Numbered from the stretch's first letter, positions 20,080-29,773 are shown. The stretch is DNA of 49,519 bases from Sphingomonas sp. CCH10-B3 (GCF_001556185.1 NZ_LSIJ01000082.1:1-49519), one strand, 5' to 3'. Notes: generated by a model not told the origin, from the letters alone. A program made the numbers and translations.

Positions 20080-20171
20080 CGTCATGCTGAACTTGATTCA
20101 GCATCCATCGCGCAACAGGCACTGCAATCGCTGGTGGCACGATGGACCCTGAATCAAGTTCAGGGTGATGA
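20080..20171. repeat. Paired palindromic extragenic repeat (second family)
   Basis: Arms CGTCATGCTGAACTTGATTC (from 20080) and its near-inverse ending AAGTTCAGGGTGATG (to about 20171). The core CTGAACTTGATTCAG is inverted between arms and each arm is also palindromic. The arms are separated by about 30 bases. It lies in the 170-base gap between the DUF1244 gene and the amidohydrolase. Confidence 0.8.
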
Positions 20172-20221
20172 TTCGAATGAACAGGGCACGGGTCAACCGT
20201 GCCCGTCTTGGGGGGATGAGG

Positions 20222-21562
20222 ATGAAGCCGATTCTGCTTGCCGCCGCGCTGATGCTGGCCGCACCTGTCGTGGCGCAGACAACGCCCGCTGCGCCCACGC
20301 CCAAGATCACCTATATCCATGCCGGGACGTTGCTCGACCGGCCCGGCCAGGCGCCCCGCAAGACCGCGACGATCGTGATCCGCGACGGCAAGGTTGCCGA
20401 AGTCCGCGACGGCTATGCGACGCCCGAAGCCGGCGCGACATTGATCGACCTGAAGGACCGCTTCGTGCTGCCGGGGCTGATCGACATGCACGTCCACCTC
20501 TGGGGCATCGGCGGCGACCCGATGCGCGCGCGGTTGGGCGAGCTGACGCGTGACCGTTTCGACGACCTGGTCGAAGCGCAGAAGAATGCGCGCGCCACGC
20601 TCGAAGCTGGGTTCACGACGGTGCGCGACCTCGGCGGCGATCCGCGCGGCATCCGCGCGCTGCGCGACGGGATCGAGGCGGGCGAAATCGCCGGGCCGAC
20701 GATCGTCAACGCGGGCACTATGATTTCGGTCACCGGCGGGCACGGCGATGGCGGCAATGGCATGGCGGAGCTGTTCGCCGACACGGTTCACGCGCACCAG
20801 ACCAACGTCTGCGACGGCCCCGATGATTGCCGGCGTGCCGTGCGCGCGCAGATCGGGCTCGGCGCGCAGGTGATCAAGTTCGCGGCGACGGGCGGCGTAC
20901 TGTCGAATGTCGCGGGCGGGCTCGGGCGGCAGATGACGCCTGAGGAAATGAAGGCGATCATCGACACCGCGCACAGCTTCGGCCGCAAGGTTGCCGCGCA
21001 CAGCCACGCCCGCGAAGGCAGTGAAGCTGCGCTCGAAGCCGGCGTCGACACGATCGACCACGGCACCTTCATCAGCGACAGCACGGTGGCGCTGTTCAAG
21101 GCGAAGGGCGCGTGGCTGGTGCCGACGATGCTCGCGCCGGTCGCAGCGCTGGCGCAGGCACGCAGCGGCGTGCTGCCGCCCGCCACCATTCCCAAGGCCG
21201 AAGCGGCGGCGGCGGCGATGCTCGACAGCCACCGGCGCGCGATCGCGGCGGGGGTGAAGATCGCCTTCGGCACCGATACCGGCGTGTCGCGCCACGGCGA
21301 CAATGCGAAGGAATTCGCACTGATGGTGCGCGCGGGCATGACCCCTGCCGCCGCAATTCGCGCGGCCACCATCGACGCCGCCGATGCGTTGGGCCGCAAG
21401 GACCAGCTCGGCTCGATCGAACCCGGCAAATTCGCCGACATCATCGCGGTCGCGGACGATCCGACGGCGGAGGTGACCCGGCTCGAAAAGGTCGATTTCG
21501 TGATGCGTCACGGCGTCGCGGTGAAGGCGCGCGGCGTCCGCCTGCCGTTCCCGGCCAATTGA
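20222..21562 (+). CDS. Exported metal-dependent amidohydrolase (imidazolonepropionase/prolidase-like)
   Basis: A 446-aa amidohydrolase-superfamily protein. It has a signal peptide MKPILLAAALMLAAPVVAQ. LPGLIDMHVHLWG gives the HxH metal site; the later metal ligands are in KVAAHSHARE, TIDHGTF and FGTDTGVSRHGDN (Asp). The C-terminal DQLGSIEPGKFADIIAV is the usual composite-domain closure. The closest class is exported Xaa-Pro dipeptidase/imidazolonepropionase-like amidohydrolases, common in sphingomonads. The start at 20222 has GGGGGG at 6 bases; an ATG two codons earlier is possible. Confidence 0.88.
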   Translation: MKPILLAAALMLAAPVVAQTTPAAPTPKITYIHAGTLLDRPGQAPRKTATIVIRDGKVAEVRDGYATPEAGATLIDLKDRFVLPGLIDMHVHLWGIGGDPMRARLGELTRDRFDDLVEAQKNARATLEAGFTTVRDLGGDPRGIRALRDGIEAGEIAGPTIVNAGTMISVTGGHGDGGNGMAELFADTVHAHQTNVCDGPDDCRRAVRAQIGLGAQVIKFAATGGVLSNVAGGLGRQMTPEEMKAIIDTAHSFGRKVAAHSHAREGSEAALEAGVDTIDHGTFISDSTVALFKAKGAWLVPTMLAPVAALAQARSGVLPPATIPKAEAAAAAMLDSHRRAIAAGVKIAFGTDTGVSRHGDNAKEFALMVRAGMTPAAAIRAATIDAADALGRKDQLGSIEPGKFADIIAVADDPTAEVTRLEKVDFVMRHGVAVKARGVRLPFPAN

Positions 21563-21617
21563 TCGGGGCGCCTCGACCGGTTAGAGCGCCCCGCTCAATC
21601 CTGCTGGAGCAAATTTC

Positions 21618-21857
21618 ATGAGCGACATCATCGCGGCCGATCAGCTGCGCCTTTTCATCGAGCGGATCGAACGGCTCGAGGAAGAGAAAAAGGGCATCGC
21701 CGATGATATCAAGGACGTCTACGCCGAAGCAAAGGCGAACGGCTATGACACCAAAACGATGCGCGCGATCGTGCGGTTGCGGAAGATGGAAAAGCACCAC
21801 CGCGACGAAGCCGAAATGCTGCTCGAAACCTACAAGGCCGCGCTCGGGCTGGCTTGA
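21618..21857 (+). CDS. gapR: GapR-family nucleoid-associated protein (DUF2312)
   Basis: A 79-aa DUF2312 protein. The pattern [19 protein letters not shown], then [27 protein letters not shown], matches GapR of Caulobacter, which binds overtwisted, AT-rich DNA ahead of replication and transcription forks. The N-terminal long helix forms a coiled-coil dimer and the basic C-terminal helices contact DNA. It is slightly shorter than the Caulobacter protein at the N-terminus. It is 75 bases upstream of yebC. Confidence 0.88.
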   Translation: MSDIIAADQLRLFIERIERLEEEKKGIADDIKDVYAEAKANGYDTKTMRAIVRLRKMEKHHRDEAEMLLETYKAALGLA

Positions 21858-21874
21858 TTAGGTGCAGGTGTTGA

Positions 21875-21926
21875 GCGGGGACCTTCGCTTCCTTATGAGG
21901 TCCCCGCAAAGTACCACTTTGCGGGG
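21875..21926 (+). promoter_or_regulatory. Two overlapping, mutually exclusive hairpins before yebC
   Basis: Hairpin 1: GCGGGGACCT (21875-21884) with AGGTCCCCGC (21898-21907), 10 bp. Hairpin 2: CCCCGCAAAGT (21902-21912) with ACTTTGCGGGG (21916-21926), 11 bp, 3-base loop. The two share 21902-21907, so both cannot form at once. Hairpin 2 encloses GGGG (21923-21926), the only likely Shine-Dalgarno sequence, 6 bases before the yebC ATG. Hairpin 1 would leave that side free. Confidence 0.6.
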
Positions 21927-21932
21927 TTAACA

Positions 21933-22676
21933 ATGGCAGGCCATTCCAAATTCAAGAACATAATGCACCGCAAGGGTGCCCAGGATAAAAAGCGCTCGGG
22001 CATGTTTTCGAAGCTCAGCCGCGAAATCACCGTCGCGGCCAAGATGGGCTTGCCCGATCCCGACATGAATCCGCGCCTGCGCATGGCCGTCAACGCGGCC
22101 AAGGCGCAGTCGATGCCCAAGGACAATATCCAGCGCGCGATCGACAAGGCGTCGAAGAACGACACCGAAAATTACGAGGAAATCCGCTACGAAGGCTTCG
22201 GCCCGGGCGGCGTATCGCTGATCATCGAGGCGCTGAGCGACAATCGCAACCGCACCGCGACCAACGTCCGCACGGCGGTGTCGAAGAACGGCGGCAATCT
22301 GGGCGCGAGTGGGTCGGTCAGCCACGGCTTTGAGCGGATGGGCCTGATCAATTACCCCGCAAGCGTAGGCGATGCCGACAAGGTGTTCGAAGCCGCGCTC
22401 GAAGCCGGCGCCGAGGATGTGACATCGAGCGAGGACGGCCACGAAATCTGGACCTCGAACGAAGCGCTGCACGAAGTCGTCAAGGCGCTCACGCCCGTGC
22501 TCGGCGAGCCCGAGGGCGCGAAGCTCGCGTGGCGGCCGAACACGATGGTGACGGTCGGCCTTGAGGATGCGACTCAGCTGTTCAAGCTGATCGACACGCT
22601 CGACGACGACGACGATGTCCAGACCGTGTGGGGCAATTATGAAGTGCCGGACGACGTGATGGACAAGCTGGGCTAG
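21933..22676 (+). CDS. yebC: YebC/PmpR-family protein
   Basis: A 247-aa YebC family protein. It starts [20 protein letters not shown], has [23 protein letters not shown] sequence ([12 protein letters not shown]) and [13 protein letters not shown], then [21 protein letters not shown] and an acidic C-terminus [15 protein letters not shown]. Family members were described as transcriptional regulators; newer work links them to relief of ribosome stalling. Length equals the norm (about 245-250). Its leader holds a possible RNA switch. Confidence 0.95.
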   Translation: MAGHSKFKNIMHRKGAQDKKRSGMFSKLSREITVAAKMGLPDPDMNPRLRMAVNAAKAQSMPKDNIQRAIDKASKNDTENYEEIRYEGFGPGGVSLIIEALSDNRNRTATNVRTAVSKNGGNLGASGSVSHGFERMGLINYPASVGDADKVFEAALEAGAEDVTSSEDGHEIWTSNEALHEVVKALTPVLGEPEGAKLAWRPNTMVTVGLEDATQLFKLIDTLDDDDDVQTVWGNYEVPDDVMDKLG

Positions 22677-22688
22677 GCGCGTCGAGTG

Positions 22689-23081
22689 ATGGATGGCTCG
22701 ATCCTGACCGTGCTCAACGGTTATGCGCAGGCCTGGTCAGGCGGCAATCTTGCCGAGATCATGGCCGCCTATCATGACGATTTCGTCCTGCATTATTTCG
22801 GCGACAATGGGCTGGCCGGCACGCACGCGGGCAAAGCAACGGCGCTCGGCGTGCTCGGTGATTTTTCACGCCGGACAAACCGCAAGCTGGTCGAAATCGT
22901 TAGCGTGATGGCAGGCGATACGCGCGGCGCCATCATCGCGCGCGAACAACTGGGCCCTGATGATGCGCGGATCGAAGTCGAACGCGTGCTGGTCTACCGC
23001 GTGGCCGACGGCAAGCTTGCCGAATGCTGGGTCTATGACGCGGATCAGGCCGCGATCGATCGACTGATCGACGGGTCGTGA
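22689..23081 (+). CDS. NTF2-like (SnoaL-type) small protein
   Basis: A 130-aa protein with the NTF2-like fold pattern: an N-terminal helix ([30 protein letters not shown]), a helical segment, then strands ending [22 protein letters not shown]. SnoaL-like members include isomerases and binding proteins, so function is open. A GTG just before the ATG (22686) could be used. The stop overlaps the ruvC GTG start by four bases, indicating coupling. Confidence 0.75.
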   Translation: MDGSILTVLNGYAQAWSGGNLAEIMAAYHDDFVLHYFGDNGLAGTHAGKATALGVLGDFSRRTNRKLVEIVSVMAGDTRGAIIAREQLGPDDARIEVERVLVYRVADGKLAECWVYDADQAAIDRLIDGS

Positions 23082-23563
23082 TCCTGCTAGGCCTCGACCC
23101 CGGGCTTGGCACCACCGGCTGGGGGCTGATCCGGGCGGAGGGCAACCGGTTGTCGCACCTCGGGAACGGGCGGCTGAAGACCGACACCGCCGCCCCGCTC
23201 GCCCGGCGGCTTGCGCATCTCGATGCGATGGTTGCGGCGCTGATCACCGACCATGCCCCGCAGGCGGCCGCGATCGAGGAAGTATTCGTCAACGCCAACC
23301 CGCAATCGACGCTGAAGCTCGCCCACGCGCGCGGCGTTTGCCTTGCAGCACTTGCCCGCGGCGGGATCGAGGTCGGCGAATATGCGCCGCGCCTCGTCAA
23401 GAAGGCGCTGGTCGGCACCGGCAGCGCCGACAAGGTGCAAGTGCAGGCAATGGTCGCGCGACTGCTGCCCGGTGTCGCCATTGCCGGGCCGGACGCCGCC
23501 GACGCGCTCGCCGTGGCAATCTGCCATGCCCACCATCTCGCCAGCGCCCGCGCGCTTCGCTAG
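23078..23563 (+). CDS. ruvC: Holliday junction resolvase RuvC
   Basis: A 161-aa endonuclease that cuts Holliday junctions with Ruv[19 protein letters not shown] carries the first catalytic Asp, [22 protein letters not shown] the Glu, and [16 protein letters not shown] the last Asp pair. GTG start overlaps the previous stop. ruvA and ruvB are not in the window. Confidence 0.96.
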   Translation: MILLGLDPGLGTTGWGLIRAEGNRLSHLGNGRLKTDTAAPLARRLAHLDAMVAALITDHAPQAAAIEEVFVNANPQSTLKLAHARGVCLAALARGGIEVGEYAPRLVKKALVGTGSADKVQVQAMVARLLPGVAIAGPDAADALAVAICHAHHLASARALR

Positions 23564-23573
23564 AGGGCGGGCA

Positions 23574-24473
23574 ATGACCGACCACAGCCCCAGCCCCGAA
23601 TTGCTCGCCAAGGCCGAAACGCTCACCGAAGCTTTGCCCTATATGCAGCGCTACAAGGGCGCGACCTTCGTGGTGAAGTACGGCGGCCATGCGATGGGCG
23701 ACCCCGAACTCGCGCGCGATTTCGCCGAAGATGTCGTGCTGCTGAAGGCGGTCGGCATCAATCCGGTGGTGGTGCACGGCGGCGGGCCGCAGATCGGCGC
23801 GATGCTCAAGCAATTGGGCGTCGAATCGAGCTTTATCGATGGCCTGCGCGTCACCGATGAGCAGACCGCCAAGGTCGCCGAAATGGTGCTGTCGGGCGCA
23901 ATCAACAAGGAGCTCGTTGCCTGGATCGGTCAGGCCGGCGGGCGCGCAATCGGCATTTCGGGGAAGGATGGCGGCTTCGTGCGTGCCGCCAAGCTCGCCC
24001 GCACCACGCGCGACCCCGACAGCAATATTGAGCGCGCCGTTGACCTGGGCTTCGTCGGCCAGCCCGAAGCGATCGACCGGCGCGTGCTTGATACGATTTC
24101 GGACGCGGGCATGATTCCCGTGGTCGCGCCGGTCGGCTTCGGCGCCGACGGCATGACCTATAACATCAACGCCGACACGATGGCCGGCGCGATTGCGGGC
24201 GCCATGGGCGCGGCGCGGCTATTCCTGCTGACCGATGTTGCGGGCGTACTCGACAAAGAGCGCAATCTGCTGACCGATCTCGACCCCGCGAAGATCGAGG
24301 CGCTGCAGGCCGATGGCACGATCACCGGCGGGATGATCCCCAAGCTCGAAACCTGCGTCGCTGCGGTCGAGGCGGGCGTCGATGCCGCTGTCATTCTCGA
24401 CGGGCGGGTACCGCACGCAATGCTGCTCGAAATCTTCACCCGGCGGGGTGCCGGCACGCTGGTCCATCGATAG
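23574..24473 (+). CDS. argB: Acetylglutamate kinase
   Basis: A 299-aa amino-acid kinase that phosphorylates N-acetylglutamate in arginine synthesis. VVKYGGHAM (about 33-41) and [11 protein letters not shown] (65-75) are the nucleotide-binding Gly loops; [16 protein letters not shown] and [17 protein letters not shown] are family signatures. The N-terminal helix ([13 protein letters not shown]) fits arginine-sensitive forms. The start follows a GAGGGCGGGCA site and 10 bases after ruvC; the frame is open upstream inside ruvC, without family similarity. Confidence 0.96.
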   Translation: MTDHSPSPELLAKAETLTEALPYMQRYKGATFVVKYGGHAMGDPELARDFAEDVVLLKAVGINPVVVHGGGPQIGAMLKQLGVESSFIDGLRVTDEQTAKVAEMVLSGAINKELVAWIGQAGGRAIGISGKDGGFVRAAKLARTTRDPDSNIERAVDLGFVGQPEAIDRRVLDTISDAGMIPVVAPVGFGADGMTYNINADTMAGAIAGAMGAARLFLLTDVAGVLDKERNLLTDLDPAKIEALQADGTITGGMIPKLETCVAAVEAGVDAAVILDGRVPHAMLLEIFTRRGAGTLVHR

Positions 24474-24529
24474 GACTGGCAGAAAGTGCCTTACTTCCCT
24501 ATATCGCCAGCCAGACGGAGACCTGACCC

Positions 24530-24832
24530 TTGCTGACGCTCATCGATATTGCCCTGGTGCTGCTCAACGTCCTGTCGTTGATCATTCTTGCCCAGTTCGT
24601 GCTGTCGCTGCTGATCGCGTTCAACGTGGTCAACACTTACAATGATTTCGTCCGGCAATTGTACAACGGCCTCAATCAGGTCACCGAGCCGCTTTACCGC
24701 CCGATCCGGCGGGTGCTGCCCGATTTCGGCCAGCTCGATTTCTCGCCCATGGTGGTGCTGCTGCTGATCCGCATCGCGGGGCTGATCCTGTCGCATCTGG
24801 CCTTGTCGATCGCGACCGGCGCGCCGCTGTAA
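24530..24832 (+). CDS. yggT: YggT family integral membrane protein
   Basis: A 100-aa protein with two strongly hydrophobic segments (about 2-30 and 70-95) and the YggT signatures NTYNDFVRQLYNGLNQVTEPLYRPIRR. The TTG start follows GGAG at 9 bases. YggT proteins act in membrane or ion homeostasis and are commonly next to a DUF167 gene, as here. Confidence 0.88.
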   Translation: MLTLIDIALVLLNVLSLIILAQFVLSLLIAFNVVNTYNDFVRQLYNGLNQVTEPLYRPIRRVLPDFGQLDFSPMVVLLLIRIAGLILSHLALSIATGAPL

Positions 24833-24836
24833 GCAC

Positions 24837-25139
24837 GTGCCCGCCTGGGCGCTGACGGCCACGGGAATCGACATCGCCATCCGGGTCACCCCGCGTGGCG
24901 GGCGTGATCTGCTCGCTGCCGGGACGCCCGATCATTTCGCGGCGAGGCTTGCCGCAGCGCCGGTTGATGGCGCCGCCAATGCCGCGCTCATCGCGCTCGT
25001 TGCCAAAATCTTCGGCATTGCCCGCCGCGACGTGACGCTGATCGCAGGCGAAACGAGTCGGCTCAAACGATTGCGGCTATCGGGGGCGCCGCAAGCGCTG
25101 GCGGAGACGGCAGCAGCGCTCTATGAGCCCAAGCCATGA
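24837..25139 (+). CDS. DUF167 (UPF0235/YggU) family protein
   Basis: A 100-aa DUF167 protein. RVTPRGGRD and the [22 protein letters not shown] segment are the family core; [13 protein letters not shown] follows. GTG start 4 bases after yggT; the stop overlaps the folD ATG (ATGA), indicating coupling. Function unknown. Confidence 0.88.
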   Translation: MPAWALTATGIDIAIRVTPRGGRDLLAAGTPDHFAARLAAAPVDGAANAALIALVAKIFGIARRDVTLIAGETSRLKRLRLSGAPQALAETAAALYEPKP

Positions 25140-26011
25140 GCGCTGACATCATCGACGGCAAGGCTTTCGCGCTTGCCCTGCGCGAACGCATCGCGGCGCA
25201 GGTCGCGGCGTTCCGCGCCGCCGCCGGGCGCGCGCCGGGGCTGGCGGTGGTGCTCGTCGGCGAGGATCCGGCCTCGGCGGTCTATGTCCGTAACAAGGGC
25301 AAGGCGACGGTGGCGGCCGGCATGGAAAGCTTCGAGCACCAGCTGCCCGCCGATGTTGCCGAAGCCGAACTGCTTGCGCTGATCGATTGCCTCAACCGCG
25401 ACGAAGCCGTCGACGGCATCCTCGTCCAGCTGCCGCTGCCCGCGCATATCAACGGCGCGCGAGTGATCATGGCGATCGACCCCGAAAAGGACGTCGACGG
25501 CTTCCACCCGGTCAATGTCGGGCGGCTCGCGACCGGGATGCACGGTTTCGTGCCTTGCACGCCGCTCGGCTGCCTGATGCTGTTGCAGGACCGCCTCGGC
25601 GACCTGAGCGGGCTCGACGCGGTCGTGGTCGGCCGGTCGAACATCGTCGGCAAGCCGATGGCGCAACTGCTGATCGGCGCCAATGCGACCGTCACCATCG
25701 CGCATTCGAAGACGCGCGATCTGGCGAGCATCGTCCACCGTGCCGACATCGTCGTGGCGGCGGTCGGCCAGCCCGAGATGATCAAGGGCGACTGGATCAA
25801 GCCGGGCGCGACCGTGATCGACGTCGGCATCAACCGCACCGAAGATGGCCTGGTCGGCGACGTCGAATTCAACGGCGCGGCCAGCGTCGCGGCTGCGATC
25901 ACGCCGGTGCCGGGCGGCGTTGGGCCGATGACGATTGCCTGCCTGCTCCGCAACACGCTGGTCGCTGCGCACCGCCGCGCGGGCGTCGCCTATGACAAGG
26001 GTGCGCTTTGA
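25136..26011 (+). CDS. folD: Methylenetetrahydrofolate dehydrogenase/cyclohydrolase
   Basis: A 291-aa bifunctional enzyme that interconverts 5,10-methylene-, 5,10-methenyl- and 10-formyl-[22 protein letters not shown] contains the catalytic Tyr/Lys; [10 protein letters not shown] and [17 protein letters not shown] (NADP Rossmann motif) and [16 protein letters not shown] are family signatures. Length is normal. Start and stop overlap both neighbours. Confidence 0.97.
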   Translation: MSADIIDGKAFALALRERIAAQVAAFRAAAGRAPGLAVVLVGEDPASAVYVRNKGKATVAAGMESFEHQLPADVAEAELLALIDCLNRDEAVDGILVQLPLPAHINGARVIMAIDPEKDVDGFHPVNVGRLATGMHGFVPCTPLGCLMLLQDRLGDLSGLDAVVVGRSNIVGKPMAQLLIGANATVTIAHSKTRDLASIVHRADIVVAAVGQPEMIKGDWIKPGATVIDVGINRTEDGLVGDVEFNGAASVAAAITPVPGGVGPMTIACLLRNTLVAAHRRAGVAYDKGAL

Positions 26012-26628
26012 TCGAGCTGTTCGTCTCGTCGCTGATCACCTTCTTCGTGGTGATCGACCCGCCGGGCTGCGCGCCGATCTATGCCGGGCTGACGGCAGGC
26101 GTGCCGACCGAGCACAGCCGGGCGATGGCGATCCGCGCAGTGCTGATAGCGGGTGCGATCCTCGTCATCTTCGCACTGTTTGGTCAGGACATCCTGCGCG
26201 CGCTCGGCATCAGCCTCGACAGTTTCCGGATTGCGGGCGGGATCATGCTCTTCCTGATCGCGCTCGAGATGGTGTTCGAAAAACGCACCCAGCGCCGCGA
26301 GGATCGTGCGCAGAAGATGATCGAGGCGCATGAGGTTGAGGATGTCTCGGTCTTCCCGATGGCGATGCCGATGATCGCGGGGCCGGGATCGATCGCGTCG
26401 ATCATGCTGCTGATGTCGAAGGGCCACGGGATCGAGCGGACGCTGGTGATCCTGGCGGCGCTGGCGACGATCCTGATGCTGACCTTGCTCGCGCTGCTGC
26501 TGGCGGCGCCGCTGATGCGTATCCTTGGCGCGAAGATCGAGGCCGTCGTCACCCGGCTGCTCGGCGTGCTGCTGGCGGCACTCGCCGCGCAATTCGTGAT
26601 CGACGGGCTGAAGGCGAGCTTCTTCTAG
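26008..26628 (+). CDS. MarC family integral membrane protein
   Basis: A 206-aa MarC-family protein with about six membrane segments. [18 protein letters not shown] near residue 12 and the [18 protein letters not shown] segment match the family repeat. The TTG start overlaps the folD stop. MarC itself has no confirmed transport activity. Convergent with the next gene (10-base gap). Confidence 0.9.
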   Translation: MIELFVSSLITFFVVIDPPGCAPIYAGLTAGVPTEHSRAMAIRAVLIAGAILVIFALFGQDILRALGISLDSFRIAGGIMLFLIALEMVFEKRTQRREDRAQKMIEAHEVEDVSVFPMAMPMIAGPGSIASIMLLMSKGHGIERTLVILAALATILMLTLLALLLAAPLMRILGAKIEAVVTRLLGVLLAALAAQFVIDGLKASFF

Positions 26629-26638
26629 CCCGATCGCG

Positions 26639-28438
26639 CTATTCGATCCGCCAGAGCCGGAGCGGTGATCGCTTGGGCAAGGCGACCGGCTTCAGCCACG
26701 GCGGCGCCTTGCCATCGGCGAGCTGATCGTAAAAGCCGCCCTTGTTGCGCGCGCGGTACACGGTAGACTCGGCCATGTTCGGGCAAGTCAGCAGAAGGCG
26801 CGCGCCATGCGCCCTGGCGATCGCCCGGAACTGGTCGGCGCTGCCGCCAAAGGCATGCTGCACGTCCAGAATGGCGTCGCCGTTGCGGTGGTAGGGGCCA
26901 GCGATGGCGCTGTGATGCGTGACCGTAATCAGCCGTGGGCCGAGATCGACAAAGGTGAAGATCGTCTGCGGCGGCAACCGGTCGAGCGGCGCGAGCGCAG
27001 TGAAGCTCGGGCAAGTGCTGCCAGCGCGGTCGACCGTCTTGGTCCGCGCGGTCGGCTGCTCGACCGGCAGCCATTTGACGATAAAGCCCGCAAAGGCGCC
27101 CGACACGATCAGGAAGCCGCCAACGGTGCCGAACACGCGCACCAGCATCGATTTGCTCTTCAGGAACCATGGCAGCACGATGCAGGTGAGCGCAATCGCC
27201 CCCGGCACGCCAAGCAGCTGCGCCGCCGCGCTCGCCCGCGACTGCCAGAGCAGCAAGCCACCGGCGAGCAGTGTGAACAGCAATACACCGCACCAGGCGG
27301 CGACGGTCGCCTGTCCGCGCGCGCGCCATGTCGCTACGGCCGCCCCCACCAGCCCGATCACCGGCAGCATGATCACCGGGAAATAGACGCGGAACGGGTG
27401 GGTATAGACGGGCTTTGCCTCGCGGATGTTGTCGAGCCAGTTGCGCTGAAGCTCGGGCGAGACCTGCTCGGGGCGACCGAGGCATTGCGGGAAGAAGCCG
27501 GCAAAACCCGCGACGATCGCCACCCCGGCGACGACCGCCAGCCCCAGCCGTGTCGTCCGCGCCTTTGGGTTGATCGTACCGAGCAGCACCAGCAGCCCGC
27601 CCGCCGCGGTCATCACGCTGAGCCATACCGGCGTCAGCGCGTCGCAGCGCAGCACGCTGTTGGCGTAGGACGCAAAGCCCGCATAGCCGAGCAAGCACCC
27701 GATGCCGAGCGCGGCGCCATAGATGGTCATGCGCGGCGCTTCGGCCGCGTCCCACACCCAGCGCAGCGCGATGATCGCGCCGGCGCCAGCAGCATAGGGC
27801 AGCATCTCAAGCCCGATCGACAGCGAAAACGCGCTTGCCAGCCCGACCAATAGCCCGCCGCGCCGCTGCACCGGATCGGCCAGCCCCGCTACTGTGACTG
27901 CCAGCGATGCCAGTTGCCAGCCGTGATGGTCGATGCGTTCGGGCATGAACATCAGCAGCGTGGTCGTGCACAGGAGCATGAAGATGATCGCCAGCGGCCA
28001 GGCAAGCGGATGCACCAGCCGCCGCACGGTGAAGGCAAGGGCAACGAGCGTGACCGACATCGGTAGCAGCGGGGCAATGCCGCACGCCAGGCGTTCGGCC
28101 CAGAACGTGCCCGCAAACGGCCGGATCAGCAGGATAAGCCCCGCGATCGGCAGATCGACAATGCGCGTCCAGTGCATGTCGAAACCCGTCGGCGGGTTCA
28201 TCCGATACTGGCGCAGATCGTACCAGCCCTGCCCGTTCAGCAGCGCGCGGACCTGCATCAGCCGCATATTGTCGTCGGTGTCGCTCAGCGACAGCCAGCG
28301 CACGGTGTTCCAGCCATTGGCAACGAACCAGATCGCCAGCACCGCCCAGGCGATCAGCGTCAGCGCAATCCAGTGCCGATCGAAAATCTGGCGCAAGGCA
28401 GTGCCGAAATCCGGCGAGGCAGCGCTATCGTTGCTCAA
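26639..28438 (-). CDS. Large polytopic membrane protein, GT-C/STT3-like
   Basis: A 599-aa protein with about 11 hydrophobic segments and a soluble C-terminal domain of about 130 residues. The first periplasmic loop has SDTDDNMRLMQVRALLNGQG, followed by QYRMNPP and MHWTRIVDLP. A later loop has RIDHHGWQ. An acidic DxDD and a His-rich loop in this order recall GT-C enzymes such as STT3/PglB oligosaccharyltransferases that use a polyprenyl-linked donor. Members are sometimes labelled AcrB/AcrD/AcrF family, but RND signatures are absent. TTG start with an AGGGA site upstream. It is next to GtrA, divergent by 61 bases. The GT-C call is inference from motifs. Confidence 0.6.
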   Translation of the reverse strand: MSNDSAASPDFGTALRQIFDRHWIALTLIAWAVLAIWFVANGWNTVRWLSLSDTDDNMRLMQVRALLNGQGWYDLRQYRMNPPTGFDMHWTRIVDLPIAGLILLIRPFAGTFWAERLACGIAPLLPMSVTLVALAFTVRRLVHPLAWPLAIIFMLLCTTTLLMFMPERIDHHGWQLASLAVTVAGLADPVQRRGGLLVGLASAFSLSIGLEMLPYAAGAGAIIALRWVWDAAEAPRMTIYGAALGIGCLLGYAGFASYANSVLRCDALTPVWLSVMTAAGGLLVLLGTINPKARTTRLGLAVVAGVAIVAGFAGFFPQCLGRPEQVSPELQRNWLDNIREAKPVYTHPFRVYFPVIMLPVIGLVGAAVATWRARGQATVAAWCGVLLFTLLAGGLLLWQSRASAAAQLLGVPGAIALTCIVLPWFLKSKSMLVRVFGTVGGFLIVSGAFAGFIVKWLPVEQPTARTKTVDRAGSTCPSFTALAPLDRLPPQTIFTFVDLGPRLITVTHHSAIAGPYHRNGDAILDVQHAFGGSADQFRAIARAHGARLLLTCPNMAESTVYRARNKGGFYDQLADGKAPPWLKPVALPKRSPLRLWRIE

Positions 28439-28499
28439 AACAGCTTCCCTCGCATTCCCCCGCGCTCTACGGCAGCGCGCGTAAAGGGCAAGTTGAGAA

Positions 28500-28922
28500 A
28501 TGATCCGTCGGGCCGAAACGATATTGCGCGACTATCCGATGGTCGGCCAGTTGCTGCGCTTCGGCATTGCCGGCGGGATATCGACGCTGATCTATGCCGC
28601 GGTCTATCTGCCGCTGACGAGCTGGGTGTTTCCGGGCCCGCGCGCGGTGTTCGCGGTGCCCTTTGCCTTTGCAGTCGCCGTGACGGCGGGCTTTTTCCTG
28701 CACAGCCGGTGGAGCTTCAAGGGGCACGGCACGCGCCAGCCCGGCGGCATGCAGCAGGTCAAATTCGTCGCGGTACAGGCGTCGGGAGTCGGGCTGAATG
28801 CGCTCGTCACCTGGATCGGCACGGCGGTGCTCGGCTTTCCGGCCTGGGCACCCTTGTTGCCGGCGGTACTGATCGCCACGATCTTCACCTTCCTCCTCAA
28901 TCGCTGGCTGGTCTTCGCCTGA
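28500..28922 (+). CDS. GtrA family membrane protein (polyprenyl-sugar flippase type)
   Basis: A 140-aa protein with four hydrophobic segments. It begins QLLRFGIAGGISTLIYAAVY and ends ATIFTFLLNRWLVF, the two ends of the GtrA domain. HSRWSFKG marks the middle loop. GtrA proteins are proposed to flip undecaprenyl-phosphate-glucose across the membrane. It is 12 bases upstream of a methyltransferase and close to a GT2 of the GtrB type at 29774. Confidence 0.9.
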   Translation: MIRRAETILRDYPMVGQLLRFGIAGGISTLIYAAVYLPLTSWVFPGPRAVFAVPFAFAVAVTAGFFLHSRWSFKGHGTRQPGGMQQVKFVAVQASGVGLNALVTWIGTAVLGFPAWAPLLPAVLIATIFTFLLNRWLVFA

Positions 28923-28934
28923 TGGGCAAAACGC

Positions 28935-29663
28935 ATGGATAGAATCGTCTACGACCGCATGGCGGCGCATGATTCGACGCACTGGTGGTACCGGGCGCGG
29001 CGCGAGATCCTCTCGGATTATCTGACCCGGCTCGGCGGCCTGCCAAAAGACGCGCGCATCCTCGAAATCGGCTGCGGCACCGGCCATAATCTGCCGATGC
29101 TCGCGCGCTTCGGCCAAGTCGAGGCGATCGAGATCGACCCCGCCGCGCGCGCGATTGCCAGCGAACGGCTCGGCCGCCCGGTCGGCGATGCCCCGCTCCC
29201 CGAACTGCCCGGGATCGAACGCAGCGCCTATGACCTGATCGCGGTGCTCGATGTCGTCGAACATATCGAGGATGATGTCGCGGCGCTCGCGGCAATGCGC
29301 GATTGTCTGAAGCCCGGCGGCAAGATTTTGATCGCGGTCCCGGCGCACCAGTGGATGTGGAGTGCGCACGACGTCGTCAATCACCACCACCGGCGCTATT
29401 CCAAGGCGACGCTGGGCAAAGCGATTGCGGCGGCGGGGCTGAAGCACAATGGCCTGCGCTGGTTCAACTCGCTGCTGTTCCCGCTTGCCGCTGCCTCGCG
29501 GATCGCCGGGCGGCTGACCGGCAAGGACGACAGCGACGATTCACCGCCGCCAGGGCCAGTCAACGCGCTGTTCGAGACGGTGTTCGGGCTCGAGCGGCAC
29601 CTCGTCGGGCGCATGCCGCTGACGCCGGGTGTGTCGATCGTGACCTTGGCGCAGCGGGTTTGA
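28935..29663 (+). CDS. Class I SAM-dependent methyltransferase
   Basis: A 242-aa methyltransferase. ILEIGCGTGHNLPMLARFG is motif I; the acidic end of strand 2 is AIEIDPAARA; DLIAVLDVVEHIEDD is motif IV. HDVVNHHHRRY and LFPLAAASRIAGRL follow. The last third has a hydrophobic stretch, seen in small-molecule or lipid-linked sugar methylases. The start is chosen at 28935; an upstream ATG at 28922 is possible. The gene pairs with GtrA (12-base gap). A repeat follows its stop. Confidence 0.85.
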   Translation: MDRIVYDRMAAHDSTHWWYRARREILSDYLTRLGGLPKDARILEIGCGTGHNLPMLARFGQVEAIEIDPAARAIASERLGRPVGDAPLPELPGIERSAYDLIAVLDVVEHIEDDVAALAAMRDCLKPGGKILIAVPAHQWMWSAHDVVNHHHRRYSKATLGKAIAAAGLKHNGLRWFNSLLFPLAAASRIAGRLTGKDDSDDSPPPGPVNALFETVFGLERHLVGRMPLTPGVSIVTLAQRV

Positions 29664-29676
29664 TCTCACGCCCCTT

Positions 29677-29760
29677 CCGTTAGTGTCGAGCGAAGTCGAG
29701 ACACGGGTAACGAAGCGACGCGCCTGTGGCCTGTTTCTCGACTTCGCTCGAAACGAACGG
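29677..29760. repeat. Paired palindromic extragenic repeat (CCGTTCGT family)
   Basis: Left arm CCGTTAGTGTCGAGCGAAG begins at 29677; the right arm, ending CGAAACGAACGG at 29760, is its inverse with a few mismatches. The core GTCGAGCGAAGTCGAG appears in both orientations. It is almost the same as the repeat at 47396 and fills the gap between the methyltransferase and the GtrB-like gene. Confidence 0.88.
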
Positions 29761-29773
29761 GGGAAAGCGGGGA

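Noticed and set aside
19667..21511. 614-codon minus-strand frame opposite the amidohydrolase and DUF1244 gene
   Set aside because: It crosses two genes and a palindromic repeat and is only a high-GC shadow.
26639..28438. RND efflux (AcrB-like) label for the polytopic protein
   Set aside because: Too short for RND (about 1030 aa) and lacks the duplicated 12-segment layout and the proton-relay Asp pair.
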